From contig NC_088314.1 of NCBI RefSeq assembly GCF_910592395.1, positions 5,082,001 through 5,146,000 on the forward strand: a stretch of 64,000 nt of DNA, in the 5' to 3' direction. This DNA comes from Lineus longissimus. Taxonomy: Eukaryota; Nemertea; Pilidiophora; Heteronemertea; Lineidae. The number at the start of each line of letters is the position of its first letter. The stretch's first letter is position 1. The notes under the pieces are model-generated. The model had not been told where the DNA came from, did not search any database, and saw only the letters and a program-made list of their open reading frames with translations. Below are positions 10,701 to 22,200 of the stretch, piece by piece. Position numbers and translations under genes: made by a program.

Positions 10701-13700
10701 CCTAGGACCAACCCTGTCAACCCCTGAATCTTCCATCAACATGGCTGTACTGACGCTGACCAATGGAACAATATGTGTCTGTTTCCAGCATCCACTGCCT
10801 GAGGAGAAGACTAAGGTATTTGTACTCACTACATCAAGCTATACACCATATTGAATGCTTGTGTCTGCTGACGTCAGAAGTGTATCCATTGTACAAATGT
10901 ACCGCTGAACAGGCCTACCAAACCTGTGGGCTAGTATTTGATCCAACATGTATATGCTGGCTCAAGTAATAGATGGGATTTTAGAATTTCCCTTTATCTT
11001 TCAGAGGCGATCGAGTGTGGCAAGTGCAAGCTCTGGGTCGAATTGGGAGGAAGAGAGTGCAACACTGACTTTAGAGTACACCGTCTGCATGATCCACCAT
11101 GGCAAATCTCTAGTGTGCAGCGTCCCCAATGTCTCGAGACAGGTGGCGGCAAGGGCAAGAATGTCATTCTCTTGGACAGGTAATTAAAAAAGTTCTGTAC
11201 ACTCTGGCCTGAAATGTGCAATTTAATTTGTAGGATCTGTAGTGTAATTGTTGATAAACACTTTGTTATATTTTCAGGGGATTATCTGCTTGTCCTCCTG
11301 CCCGGCTTCTTCATTCATCTACTGAACGTGACTGTAGAACTAGAGCCATGTCATCACATTGTCTTACATGGTAAGTCATTCCTACTCTTTGGTACTAAAG
11401 CTATTGCATGTTTCTGTGAAAAAATACATTCTCCCACCCAAAATTTCCATCATAAAACTTTACACTTAAACTGTTGAGAAGTGTTCTTAACACATTTCAT
11501 GTGCCATGGGAATCCGATTTTCTTCAATGTCCTGCTTATTTTTCATGATTTCCATTTCAGACTCAGTGCCAAATCCATTTAGTGCAGACCCTTCACCCTA
11601 TCTCACTCACTTCCTGGGTGACAGGATGATACCAGGTATGTGTATAAATACAAAGTTCCAGCAAATTCATATTCATAATAACTGCACTATGGCATTGTGT
11701 ATCAGTGGATTTCTATTTAACTGGTCCACAAGTAATTACGAACTGTGTACCCCTTTAAAGAGCTTCCCTGATTTTGTCCATTTTCAGGTACTATCCTGTT
11801 TGATCCGTTGAGTCTACAAGCACAGAAGGTAGTTGTGGACAGGGATAAGACTGTCAAGATGTTTGAAGAGGCCAAGTCATTCACACAGCGTCTAGCAATA
11901 CTTCATTATGCCGTGTTACATGCCAGGGACATTAATATGGTGAAACGAGTATGTTTTAAATAATAGAATTATAAATACAATTCTTTCTTTCATGTATTCA
12001 ATCTTTGGTCTGCATCTCTTCTTATTCTGTTTTGTACAAATACTAGTTTGTGCTAGTTTAGTACTAGTTAGTACATTTGTCAGTTCTCATTGTCCCAGAG
12101 TGTGCGATTCTGGAGTACATGCTCGAGTGTCTGCTCAGATGTGTCGCACTGGCTCCTTCCGGACTCTGCCATGTTCATCCTCTTGAGGTGAGCTTAGTCC
12201 ATAGGTTTTAGGATCAATCTATCCATTGGAACCAATTATCATTATACCCGATTTTGTTTCCAGCTGATCGAAATACTCTGCAATGATCCATTCCATTTTG
12301 ATTTGACACCGATTCTCCAAGAATTCCTCATTTGTAAGTTTGAAATTTCAACATTGTCCACTTTTCTCCAACGTAGATAACATCATGTGCACTAATCTCA
12401 TGTGCAGAGCAGTGCAGATATGAATCAGAGGATCATTATCATAATAGTAATCAGTTCTATTACGCTTTCTACTGATTTCAGCATCCACATTTGGCTCTGT
12501 CAAAAGGCAACTGGAGAAGGATGTGGCTGGATACTTTGCATTTACTACTTCAGAAACTTTCCGGGGGAACTTTGAGAAGGTATGATCAGTTTAAAAGCTC
12601 CCCCGTATTTTCCTAGAGTTTACAATCATTTTGTAAAGTTCAAAAACTTCATTGTTTTTATTTATATCAATATCTTTCAGAATGAAGCAGGTACAAGAAT
12701 AGCGACATTCAACTACACCTCATTCCCAGTCGACTTCAGGACTGTGTTTTCGATGCAACGTGACAAGACCCAGAGACAACCAGATGACATGTGGGACAAT
12801 CTTTGTTTTTACGTCACGGCCAAGAAACCGCCGCACGGATGCAAGTTCAGCAACAGGGACATTGCACGTGATCTTGCTGTACGAGATCCACAAAAATCAG
12901 AGCGGGTAAAGACATTTGCTTTTAACAAGTTACAAGAGGTAGGGAGTGGGGGTACCTGTCCCATCATCCTATAATGTTTATACGACCAATCATCATCAAA
13001 CGTTGCTCTAACAGCAGTTAATGGATTGATGGTATGATGGTTTGAAATCTTTCTTGTGTCTTCATGCAACTGATTTTGTTCTTGCAGAAATACCAAGTCA
13101 GCAGAAACACACCGTCATTGCTGAAGAGACTATCAGATAGAGCTAGGAAGTAAGTGTGCACTAAAAAGTTGTTTGGTATGGTGACGTTAGTAGCTTGTGA
13201 CCTTAAATGAGTCACTTTCCTTTCATTGCTGCATCCTTTGAAGGAGGTAGAAAACCAAGATGGCTTAGCTTATATCTGGTACCCATGCCCTGTGCAGGAA
13301 ATTACTCCATTGAAGGTGATAATGTGAGTAGCCGGTTATGGGTTCCACTGTCCTGGCCACAGACAGAGCCTCTGAGGAAAGCTATGATGTTAGTTGTTTT
13401 AAAGTCTTCAGACAGTCCCAGGTCATTCTATATGCTATATCAAAGTCACCATCATAATCTTTCAGCAAATTTTCTCCAAGTAAATCTGTTGGAAAGAGAG
13501 ACAGTAGAAATCGTCCTCCGTCAAGATCAGAGGTCATCCTTGGTCTTCAGCCATCGTTTCTATTGAGTGGCCAACCATCTTCACTAGAACAAGATGCCAT
13601 GACGACCAATGTAAGTGAAAGTAAGAATATGACAAATTGCGTGCTGTTTATTTTGTCTTGATGAAAGTGATGCTAAATTTATTGCGATAGGGATTAGAGG

Positions 13701-15732
13701 GTACACTTTAGGGATGGTGGGAAAGTTTTGACAGTTTGTTCTTTATTAGAAAAACTTTCATTGGACATGCTGGAACTGAAATCATTAAGTTTATAATTAT
13801 GTTGATTGAAGCATCTTTCAGTAATAAGCAATCACCTTCTTGGGAGCACTTATCTGCTTGCAGGATTAATTGTTTTCTTATTTACGATTTCTCATTATTA
13901 TTTTTTCTCTGCAGATCGTTATGTTAGTCGGTGAACATCTCAAGAAGTTCAGAGAGAAAGACTCGGTAGCCAAGATTCACAACTTGGCATTAGAGTACAT
14001 GTCATGCATGGTATGTATCTTGACATCTTTGGGCTCTTGGATTTCTTCTGAAGTCATCATGCATAGATAAAAAAGGCCATTTTTCTGCAATTCAGCATCT
14101 GAAATGTTAGAAACTTTCAATGGGTGATATGAATAAAGACTAGCAAATGCTTTTACTCCGGTTTTGTACAGAAAGGCCTAGTGTAAATGTACATGGAGAT
14201 TTAGATAAAAAGCATTTGCTAGTCTTTATTCATATCACCCAATATTTCAGTATTCCAACACTGATCAACTTCCACTCTCATGTTCTCCTCTCGTGTCTGT
14301 TTGTAGCAAAACCAAGCAAGGCAGCTCGTTCATGTTGTGTGGAGCGTGTTCAATATGGATGAAAGAGATGTCACTGCAGACATGTAAGTTACATGTATCA
14401 ATGATGGTTCTTGGTCTTGATATATAGATTTTTACTGTCAATATCGATTCCCTGTGAGTCTAGTCTACCAGGCAGTGGCCTTGGTTTAAATCTGAGGACA
14501 ACTCAAGAAGTGGGTTCCTTTAATCAAAGTGAAACCAATTACATGAAACTTCAATTAGATTTGATCAATTTTGAACCTGTTCTTGTTGTGACTCTTTGCA
14601 TCTTCAGCACTTCTACTATCTATCCTTTTGTTTTTAGTAAGATACCAGCCACAGAACAAGAGACTGAGCTGTTCCATGTCTTAGAGAGGGTCTACCTTGC
14701 AACTCTGGAATTGACATTTCCACTTCCCATCGGTAGGTTATGGTTTCCAAATACAAACATTACAGGTCTACCTAGTATCAAAGTATTGATTCTTTCAGAC
14801 CACTTGTTGATTTAACATTTCAGGGTTTTTCAAGACCGATATTCAAATTCCCCAAAAATTGATATTTCAGGCTTTCTCAACTACTTTGCCTCCCTTGCCT
14901 TCCATGCCTTAGACTTCAGCATGTTCATGCAGTATGTCAATAGTCACGTTATTAGCCTGACAGATGAGTTTGTGGCCAAAGCCATCATTGGTAAGTATCC
15001 CTGCTTGATTTTTGTTGGGTTTAGGTAAACAGGCTTAATTGAAGAAATGCTTCTGACCATCTTCCAATGACTGGCCTTTGGATCACTTCGGAAATACATG
15101 TATACTCACTCTCACACAAAGACCTGCTGAAAGTGGTCTGATTTGTTGAATACCTTGGCTTTTCCATTAAATGTGTACCATTGTCCTATTCTAATGCAGT
15201 TTGAACAGAACTAACCAAGCAATGTATTATGAACAATGTAACTCCGTCTCAGCAGTTGGCCCACCAATAATGACATACATTCTACAGGTTACATTTAAGC
15301 AAAGGTGAACTCAACTGGATGTGGATGATCCATGTCAGTTGAAAGGCAATGAAATGGCACCAACAGCTGTCAATAAGCAATCTTCTTTACTTCAGAACTG
15401 GAAGACACACCAAAGAATGTCGATTACAAATGCTTGTTGATATCAAAACTTCCTCAGGTAAAAACATTTGTGAATTAATCTTGTCTTACAATTGTGGTCA
15501 AAAACGTAGGCTGTCTTACAGAGTCATCTTGAAAGGATATGTATTCGAGGGAAAAGCCTATTAGGCCTACTTGTTCATTTTCCATTTACTGACAGTTCCA
15601 ACAACAGGTTGGTCTGATTGTGACTTTGTCCTTATTGTGCAGTGAGATGTGCCAAAATAATTCCTCATGATCACTCTTTTTAGCTCACCTCTTAGCAGAG
15701 GTGAGCTTATCCCATACCGTGGCGTCCGTCGT

Positions 15733-15813
<81 letters not shown>

Positions 15814-18135
15814 GCGTCGTCGTCGTCGTCGTCCGTCGTCCGTTAGCAGGGCACGTTTCGTAACTGTTAGAGCTATTGAGTTAAAACTTGGTACACATGT
15901 ACCCTTATGTAATGACACCTGGGAGACCAAGTTTCGGTCCGATTCGTTTCATGGTTTGGCCACCAGGGGGCCAAACGTTAAAAGTGAAAATATGCAATAT
16001 CTCCCTCAATAGTAGTCGGGAAATTTTGAAAAAAATATGGTAGGTACTTCTTGCAAAGGTGCATCATATATCCTCCGGGTTTTTGATTTGACCTCCTTTT
16101 CAAGGTCACAGAGGTCAAATGGTGTAAATTGGCCGTTAGGATGTAACGATGGCACATTTCTAAACTGCAATGACTATTGATACCAAATTTGGTACACATT
16201 TACCCCTTAGTCAGCTGATCTCAGGGACCGAAGTTTGGTCCAATATGATTCACCACTTGACCACCAGGGGGCAAAATCCAAAAACCTTAAAAATGTGATT
16301 ATTCCTTAACTTCTTGCCCGATTGCCACCAATTTGATATCATGGGTACATCTAACCACCATACAGTATATGTCACACAGGTTTTTAATTTGACCTTCTTG
16401 TCAAGGTCACAGAGGTCAAATGGCGTAAATTCGCCGTCAGGCCGTAACAATGGCACGTTTCTTAACTGCAATGACTATTGATCACAAATTAAGTACACAT
16501 GTACCCCTTGGTCAGGTGATCTCAGGTACCGAAGTTTGGTGCGATCTGATATGCCGTTTGGCCTCCAGGGAGGGGGCCAAATCCTAAATTCTTCAAAATG
16601 CCATTATTCCTAGTAATGACTTGCCCGATAGGCACCAATTTTATATCATAGGTACATCTAATTCTAACAACCATTCAATGTGTCACCCGGGTCTTCTTTG
16701 ATTTGACCTACTTTTCAAGGTCACAGAGGTCGAATGTACTGTAAATTGGCCATTTTGGGGAAATTGTAATTGCTTGGACCTACATCAAACCTAACACTAC
16801 ATGACACAAGACCATGCTCTTTATCCATCTTTCCTCCACATGAGGTGAGCACAATGGCCCTGGCCATTTCATTGTTTATCAGGACCAAGCGTTGGCTTGC
16901 TACCAAATATGGAACCACCCAATCAGTCATCATTATCTAGCCAAGGAGATGGTACAAGCAAGACTCTCAGAAGGTAAGACAGGAAGAGTGAAGCAGCTGT
17001 TAACTGGGGGCTCGGACTCTTGGCTAGCAGTCCAGAGATCCCTGGTTCAAAATTCACAGTCGTTGTGAGGCTCAACTCCTCTTTACTCCGCCCTGGTGTA
17101 TTAATGGTTACTGGTCAGAAATGAGCAGCTCATCTGAGTTCTAGTGAAAGGTTTCAGGAAAGACTGTAGTTAAAGTGTGAGGTCAGATGACAATCTCTGT
17201 CCTTTTTTATATCCGAATAAACCTGAATGCTTTATCTGTTTTGCAGAGTCTGTTCTTCGACCTGATATTAAGCCATACAATGGTAAACTGAAGGCAAGTG
17301 ATAGTCTCAACACACTGTTGTCAAGGTCCTACAGTAATATGAGCACAGGTAAATATCGGAGACAAATTGTTAGACAGAGAGTGTGACCAATTGTGGATGC
17401 TGCCAAGGCAGTTTAGAGAGCTATCAAATTGCCTAAAGAGTGTGCCTCTGAGGAATCTTGTCTCTCCTGGATGCAACTAATGTCTCTAAATGCTGCTGTT
17501 GGACATGTTGAGGGACACATGAGTAATCTAGCTAACATGAAGAGTTCTGCTGACCCTGCCAGCATCGGAGCCTGGTCTTTGAGTTGTCAGCACCTACCAC
17601 TTCATGAACTGTGCCACCTGTTGCTCTTTGAAATATCTTGTAATCTTGATTGCAGCCAGTGTCCAGAGTGAACCCTCGACCGCCTCAGACTCTCCCTCAG
17701 GTGTTGACTTCCCACCTTTAGACACTCTCATGAGGAGCCTAGAAGAAGCAGGTATGTTGGAGATATACAGATTGAGCCCTTCTGTAATAGTCCCAATCTC
17801 TGAATCACTTAACTTCTATAGTTTACTATTTCCAAGTTATAAATCCGAAAATGTGAATCTTGATCTGTGTTATTCTTGTAGAAGTGAGCTCGTGAAGAGT
17901 CAAATGTCGACGTCAAAACTCCATCAAGTCAGAAGATAAGTAAAATCTTTTAAAAGGCAAAGACACTTTGAAAACTGAATTTCGTTCTGCTTCTATTTCA
18001 GATAAACAGGTCAAATCAAAAGGAAGAAAGGGGAAGTTAAACCCGCTCAGTTCAGGAGACATCAAATTCATTGAGGAGTCTGCACTTATTTATTCCCAGC
18101 AAGAGGGATATAAAGACTTTCATGTTAACATGTAA
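7643..18135 (+). CDS. GSAP: Gamma-secretase activating protein (GSAP / pigeon), complete, 27 exons
   Basis: In mammals GSAP yields a C-terminal 16-kDa fragment that modulates gamma-secretase; pigeon is the fly homologue. Exons: 7643-7715, 8373-8458, 8700-8756, 8954-9023, 9251-9481, 9764-9813, 9973-10194, 10481-10530, 10686-10815, 11005-11179, 11278-11370, 11561-11635, 11788-11948, 12264-12333, 12482-12579, 12681-12905, 13088-13149, 13466-13610, 13915-14010, 14307-14383, 14638-14732, 14871-14990, 15396-15457, 16883-16973, 17247-17348, 17656-17751, 18002-18135. All phases join; the sum is 2946 nt, 981 residues (human 854). Diagnostic matches: CFDGSADILPFVK at the N-terminus (human DFDLGKDVLPWLR), KDGTILYVW, YIWCQWD, NGTICVCF, DYLLVLLPGFFIHLLNV, and WNHPISHHYLAKEM. 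The N-terminal half is probably a beta-propeller-like pigeon domain and the C-terminal third the GSAP-16 domain. Additional length includes a Ser/Arg-rich exon at 13466. An intron holds a 1.2-kb repeat. Very secure except for exon 1. Confidence 0.93.
7716..8372 (+). other. GSAP intron 1 with a GC-richer unexplained segment
   Basis: A 657-base intron. Between about 7740 and 8010 it is distinctly richer in G and C than the surrounding introns and carries a long minus-strand open frame (98 codons) without recognisable similarity. It might be a regulatory segment, part of the divergent transcript, or a repeat fragment. Confidence 0.4.
14121..14241. repeat. Perfect 34-bp inverted repeat (hairpin) in a GSAP intron
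   Basis: TGGGTGATATGAATAAAGAC and the following 14 bases at 14121-14154 are exactly reverse-complemented at 14207-14240/41, with a 52-base loop. It lies about 65 bases upstream of the GSAP exon at 14307. It could be a young miniature inverted-repeat element, an allele-specific duplication, or a source of hairpin RNA. Confidence 0.85.
14307..18135 (+). CDS. GSAP: GSAP C-terminal exons encoding the GSAP-16-like region
   Basis: Eight exons from QNQARQLVHVVWSVF to the stop at 18133-18135 cover the part homologous to the mammalian 16-kDa fragment. The aligned position of the mammalian Asp-rich caspase-3 region (DLDNTEKNEK) reads ELEDTPKNVD here (exon 15396-15457), so an acidic site with Asp is kept but the residue four positions earlier is Glu. 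The final exon ends KFIEESALIYSQQ, matching human EFVEEAALKHT. Whether cleavage occurs in this animal is unknown. Confidence 0.85.
15682..16868. mobile_element. Non-autonomous element with AGCTCACCTC palindromic end and internal ~305-bp tandem units
   Basis: It starts with a perfect hairpin (AGCTCACCTC, 6-base loop, GAGGTGAGCT, 15682-15707), continues with a CGT microsatellite, then about three diverged copies of a ~305-bp unit. The unit is marked by GGTCACAGAGGTCAAATGG at 16103, 16407 and 16720. It ends in GAGGTGAGC at 16842-16850 and ACAATGGCCCTGGCC. Similar elements with AGCTCACCT ends and CCGTCGTCCGTC repeats are widespread in lophotrochozoan genomes. No protein is encoded. It sits inside the GSAP intron 15458-16882, with its 3' end about 15 bases before the next splice acceptor. 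Confidence 0.75.
15723..15842. repeat. CGT/GTC trinucleotide microsatellite (~38 units)
   Basis: Nearly pure GTC repeats, with a few CCGTC interruptions at both ends and one GGC unit inside. It is part of the element at 15682-16868. It gives poly-arginine frames on both strands that should not be taken as genes. Confidence 0.95.
16985..17160 (+). mobile_element. tRNA-derived SINE, plus orientation, GSAP intron
   Basis: The tRNA-like head has an anticodon-arm-like GGACT...AGTCC stem (17013-17032) followed by a B-box-like CCCTGGTTCAAAATTC. The body ends with GAGCAGCTCATCTGAGTTCT and TTTCAGG. A second copy with the same head and tail lies in reverse at about 40268-40480, which shows that this is a dispersed family. 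Confidence 0.7.
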
Positions 18136-19190
18136 ATATTCCTGGCTCCTACCAAAAATGTATAAGCTCGATTTTTGCTCCGACCTTTAGTATCTCTGTA
18201 AAGGCTTCAAATGGCATTTTGCTCCACAAAGTTTGAGTGGTTTTTGAGTAATGTAATGCTAGTGCCAAGCCTAGCTTCTCCTCAATTCATTTTCACAGCA
18301 CCAGTGCTCTGTTTCTTTTGAAGTAGTGTCCGTAGTAAAATTTGTGTCTGTGATCATTCATTGTTGATTCATCTTGATTTTGATTGGTAGATTCAGTTGT
18401 CAGGAGATTCACCAATGAATAACTGATTTCATGCCTTCTGCTGGCTCGAAATAATGTAAGGTGCTCTGTTACTGTGTTCGCTAATTTGTGCAATCATCAT
18501 AATGTATATGAAGTCGGCAGCCTTTATTGGCCGCATAACATGTACTGTACAACCTCTCTATTAAGATCACCCTTGGGACTAACAATTGCTGTCCTTAATA
18601 GAGAGGTCAAGTTGAATGGAAACAACCAAATTGGAACCAAAAGTAGTATCCTTGATAGAGAGGTGTCTGCTAATTAAGGGAGGTTCCACTATATTTAGAG
18701 GGGTAATTCGAGTCCGGAAAAAATCATTTGCCTGACGGGAGTCCTAGTAGTGCTTGCAGTGCAATGCATAATGAGTACAGCTTCAGGTGAAGATGAACCC
18801 TTATTTGGTGGTACCCAGTCACTCGTGACAATATGTTTTTCCAATTGTACTGAAGTGACATAAAACATATTATGCATGTATGTAATAAAGTTTCTATCAC
18901 AATATATATATATATAGTATATTTCTAAAGGAGAAAAGTTGTTGTTGTTTCTTTCCCTAAACTGTTGTGAGAATACAGTTAGGGACGAAGAGCTTAAAAA
19001 CTGGGCTCTGACTGTTATTCTTGTCTTCATCTCGTACCTGACCCTTTCCTGAGACCCTACATATAGCAATAACATTCCGATTCTCTCACTGGTCTCACAA
19101 TTATAGGTCGTTTTCATCTTGATTTCCAAAGGCTAAACTGTATTAAGTCAAAGAAAATTGCATCAGTAGATGTGTCTCCCTGCCACAAAA
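18136..19190 (+). other. GSAP 3' UTR and downstream spacer
   Basis: No coding signal. A plus-strand AATAAA at 18884-18889 is a candidate polyadenylation site. The stretch also holds a cluster of TAATAGAGAGG-type motifs (about 18536-18700) and a short TA microsatellite at about 18902-18917. Confidence 0.5.
18536..18700. repeat. Cluster of TAATAGAGAGG-type dispersed motifs
   Basis: At least three copies of (T)AATAGAGAGGT or its complement occur within 165 bases (for example CCTTAATAGAGAGGTCAAG and TTGATAGAGAGGTGTC). The same motif occurs alone at 8-25 and about 51731-51750, followed in each case by TTCTATT. It looks like the end of a repeat family. Confidence 0.6.
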
Positions 19191-19299
19191 GAAATAGGTT
19201 GTGACAATGTCTCCATGTCAGGCCCTTGGGTACATGAGGCTTAACAGATCACTTCTTGAGAAGTCCTGTTTAGAAGTGGTCTCGAAGTGGTTGCGACAA

Positions 19300-22200
19300 T
19301 GTCTCCATGTGTACCATGGAACACTGCCTACCAGTAGAGAGACACAAACAACGGTCACAGCAGACAACCAGTACAGGGAACTGTCCTCTAGTAAAGAATG
19401 ATATGGGGGACAATTGTCACTGCAGACAACCAGAAGACAGTAAACACTGTTTACCAGCAGAGCGACAGGGACAACAGTCACAGCACACAACCAGGGGACT
19501 GTCCTAGCAGAGAAGTGATATGGGAGCCAATGGTCACTGCAGAATACCAGAAGACAGTGAACACTGTCTACCAGTAGAGAGACAGGGACAACAGTCACAG
19601 CACACAACCAGGGGACTGTCCTAGCAGAGAAATGATATGGGGGCCAATGGTCACTGCAGACAACCAGAAGACAGTGAACACTGTCTACCAGTAGAGAGAC
19701 AGGGACAACAGTCACAGCACACAACCAGGGGGCTGTCATAGCAGAGAAATGATACGGGGACCAATGGTCACTGCAGACAACCAGAAGACAGTGAACACTG
19801 TCTACCAGTAGAGAGACACCAAAAACAGTCACAGCACACAACCACTACAGGGAACTGTCCTCCTAGCAAAGAATGATATGGGGGACAATGGTTGCTCCAG
19901 CCCAACAGTGGAACTAAAGGAATTATGTTCATAGTATCACAGCACAGAGATAGAGGGGTTGTGTCTTGAGGTGGTCTGGTTGTTACAAGTCCTGGGCGGC
20001 GGAAAAGTGTCTTTACTAGATTCATTTGTCCGATCGTTGTGACGCATCCATCCTCCATTATTCAGCTCATCTTCAGGTGGTCTACGGTGTGTCTCCAAGT
20101 AGCTTGAGTATGGTGTTTGTCATGTCTTCAATAGGTCTTCAGTGTAGGATGTTGGAACTGCATAGGCCGCACGATCAAATTGAATGATACGCTATTTGTC
20201 GAACACATTCACCATCTCCGGCTGCAATTGGGTCAATGGTCAATGCAGACAACCAAAAGACAGTGAACACTGTCTTCCAGTAGAGAGACAGGAACAACAG
20301 TCACAGCACACAACCAGGGGACTGTCCTAGCAGAGAAATGATATGGGGGCCAGTGGTCACCGCAGACAACCAGAAGACAGTGAACACTGTCTACCAGTAG
20401 AGAGACAGGGACAACGGTCACAGCACACAACCAGGGGACTGTCCTAGCAGAGAAATGATATGGGAGCCAATGGTCACTGCAGAATACCAGAGGACAGTGA
20501 ACACTGTCTACCAGTAGAGAGACAGGGACAACAGTCACAGCACAAAACCAGGGGACTGTCCTAGCAGAGAAATGATATCGGGGCCAATGATCACAATGAT
20601 TGGACAAATAAATCTAGTAAAGACACTTTTCCACCGCCCAGGAATTGTAACAACCAGGCCACCTAAAGACACCACCCCTCTTTCTCTGTGCTGTGATACT
20701 ATGACCATAATTCCTTTAGTTCCACTGTTGGGCTGGAGCGACCATTGTCGGAGTCAGAGCCCCCATATCATTCTTTGCTAAGAGGACAGTTCCCTGTACT
20801 GGTTGTCTGCTGTTGTTGGTGTCTCTCTACTGGTAGACAGTGTTCACTGACTTCTGGTTGTCTGCAGTCACCATTGGCCCCCATATCATTTCTCTGCTAG
20901 GACAGTCCCCTGGTTGTCTGCTGTGACTGTTGTCGCTGTCTCTCTACTGGTAGACAGTGTTCACTGTCTTCTGGTTGTCTGCAGTGACCATTGGCCCCCA
21001 TATCATTTCTCTGCTAGGACAGTCCCCTGGTTGTGTGCTGTGACTGTTGTTCCTGCCTCTCTACTTGTAGACAGTGTTCACTGTCTTCTGGTTGTCTGCA
21101 GTGACCATTGCCCCCATATCATTTCTCTGCTATGATAGTCCCCTGGTTGTCTGCAGTGACCATTGGCTCCCATATCATTTCTCTGCTGGGACAGTCCCCT
21201 GGTTGTCTGTTGTGACTGTTGTCCCTGTCTCTCTACTGGTAGACAGTGTTCACTGTCTTCTGGTTGTCTGCAGTGACCATTGGCCCCATATAATTTCTCT
21301 GCTAGGATAGTCCCCTGGTTGTGTGCTGTGACTATTGTCGTCGTCTCTCTACTGGTAGACAGTGTTCACTGTCCTCTGGTTGTCTGCAGTGACCATTGGC
21401 CCCCATATCATTTCTCTGCTAGGACAGTCCCCTGGTAGTCTGCTGTGACTGTTGTCCCTGTCTCTCTACTGGTAGACAATGTTCACTGTCTTCTGGTATT
21501 CTGCAGTGACCATTGGCCTTCATATCATTTCTCTGCTAGGACAGTCCCGTGGTTGTGTGCTGTGACTATTGTCGTTGTCTCTCTACTGGTAGACAGTGTT
21601 CACTGTCCTCTGGTTGTCTGCAGTGACCATTGGCCCCCATATCATTTCTCTGCTAGGACAGTCCCCTGGTTGTGTGCTGTGACTATTGTCGTTGTCTCTC
21701 TACTGGTAGACAGTGTTCACTGTCCTCTGGTTGTCTGCAGTGACCATTGGCCCCCATATCATTTCTCTGCTAGGACAGTCCCCTGGTAGTCTGCTGTGAC
21801 TGTTGTCCTGTCTCTCTACTGGAAGACAGTGTTCACTGTCTTCTGGTTGTCTGCAGTGACCATTGGCCTTCATATCATTTCTCTGCTAGGACAGTCTCTT
21901 GGTTGTCTGCTATGACCGTTGTCCCTGTCTCTCTACTGGTAGACAGTGTTCACTGTCTTCTGGTATTCTGCAGTGACCATTGGTCCCCGTATCATTTCTC
22001 TGCTAGTACAGTCCCCTGGTTGTGTGCTGTGACTGTTGTTGGTGTCTCTCTACTGGTAGACAGAGTTCACTGACTTCTAGTTGTCTGCAGTCACCATTGG
22101 CCCCCATATCATTTCTCTGCCAGGACAGTCCCCTGGTTGTGTGCTGTGACTGTTATCGCTGCCTCCCTACTGGTAAACAGTGTTCACTGTCTTCTGGTTG

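Noticed and set aside
15685-16012. Poly-arginine frames on both strands
   Set aside because: They arise from the CGT microsatellite of a repeat element and have no gene context.
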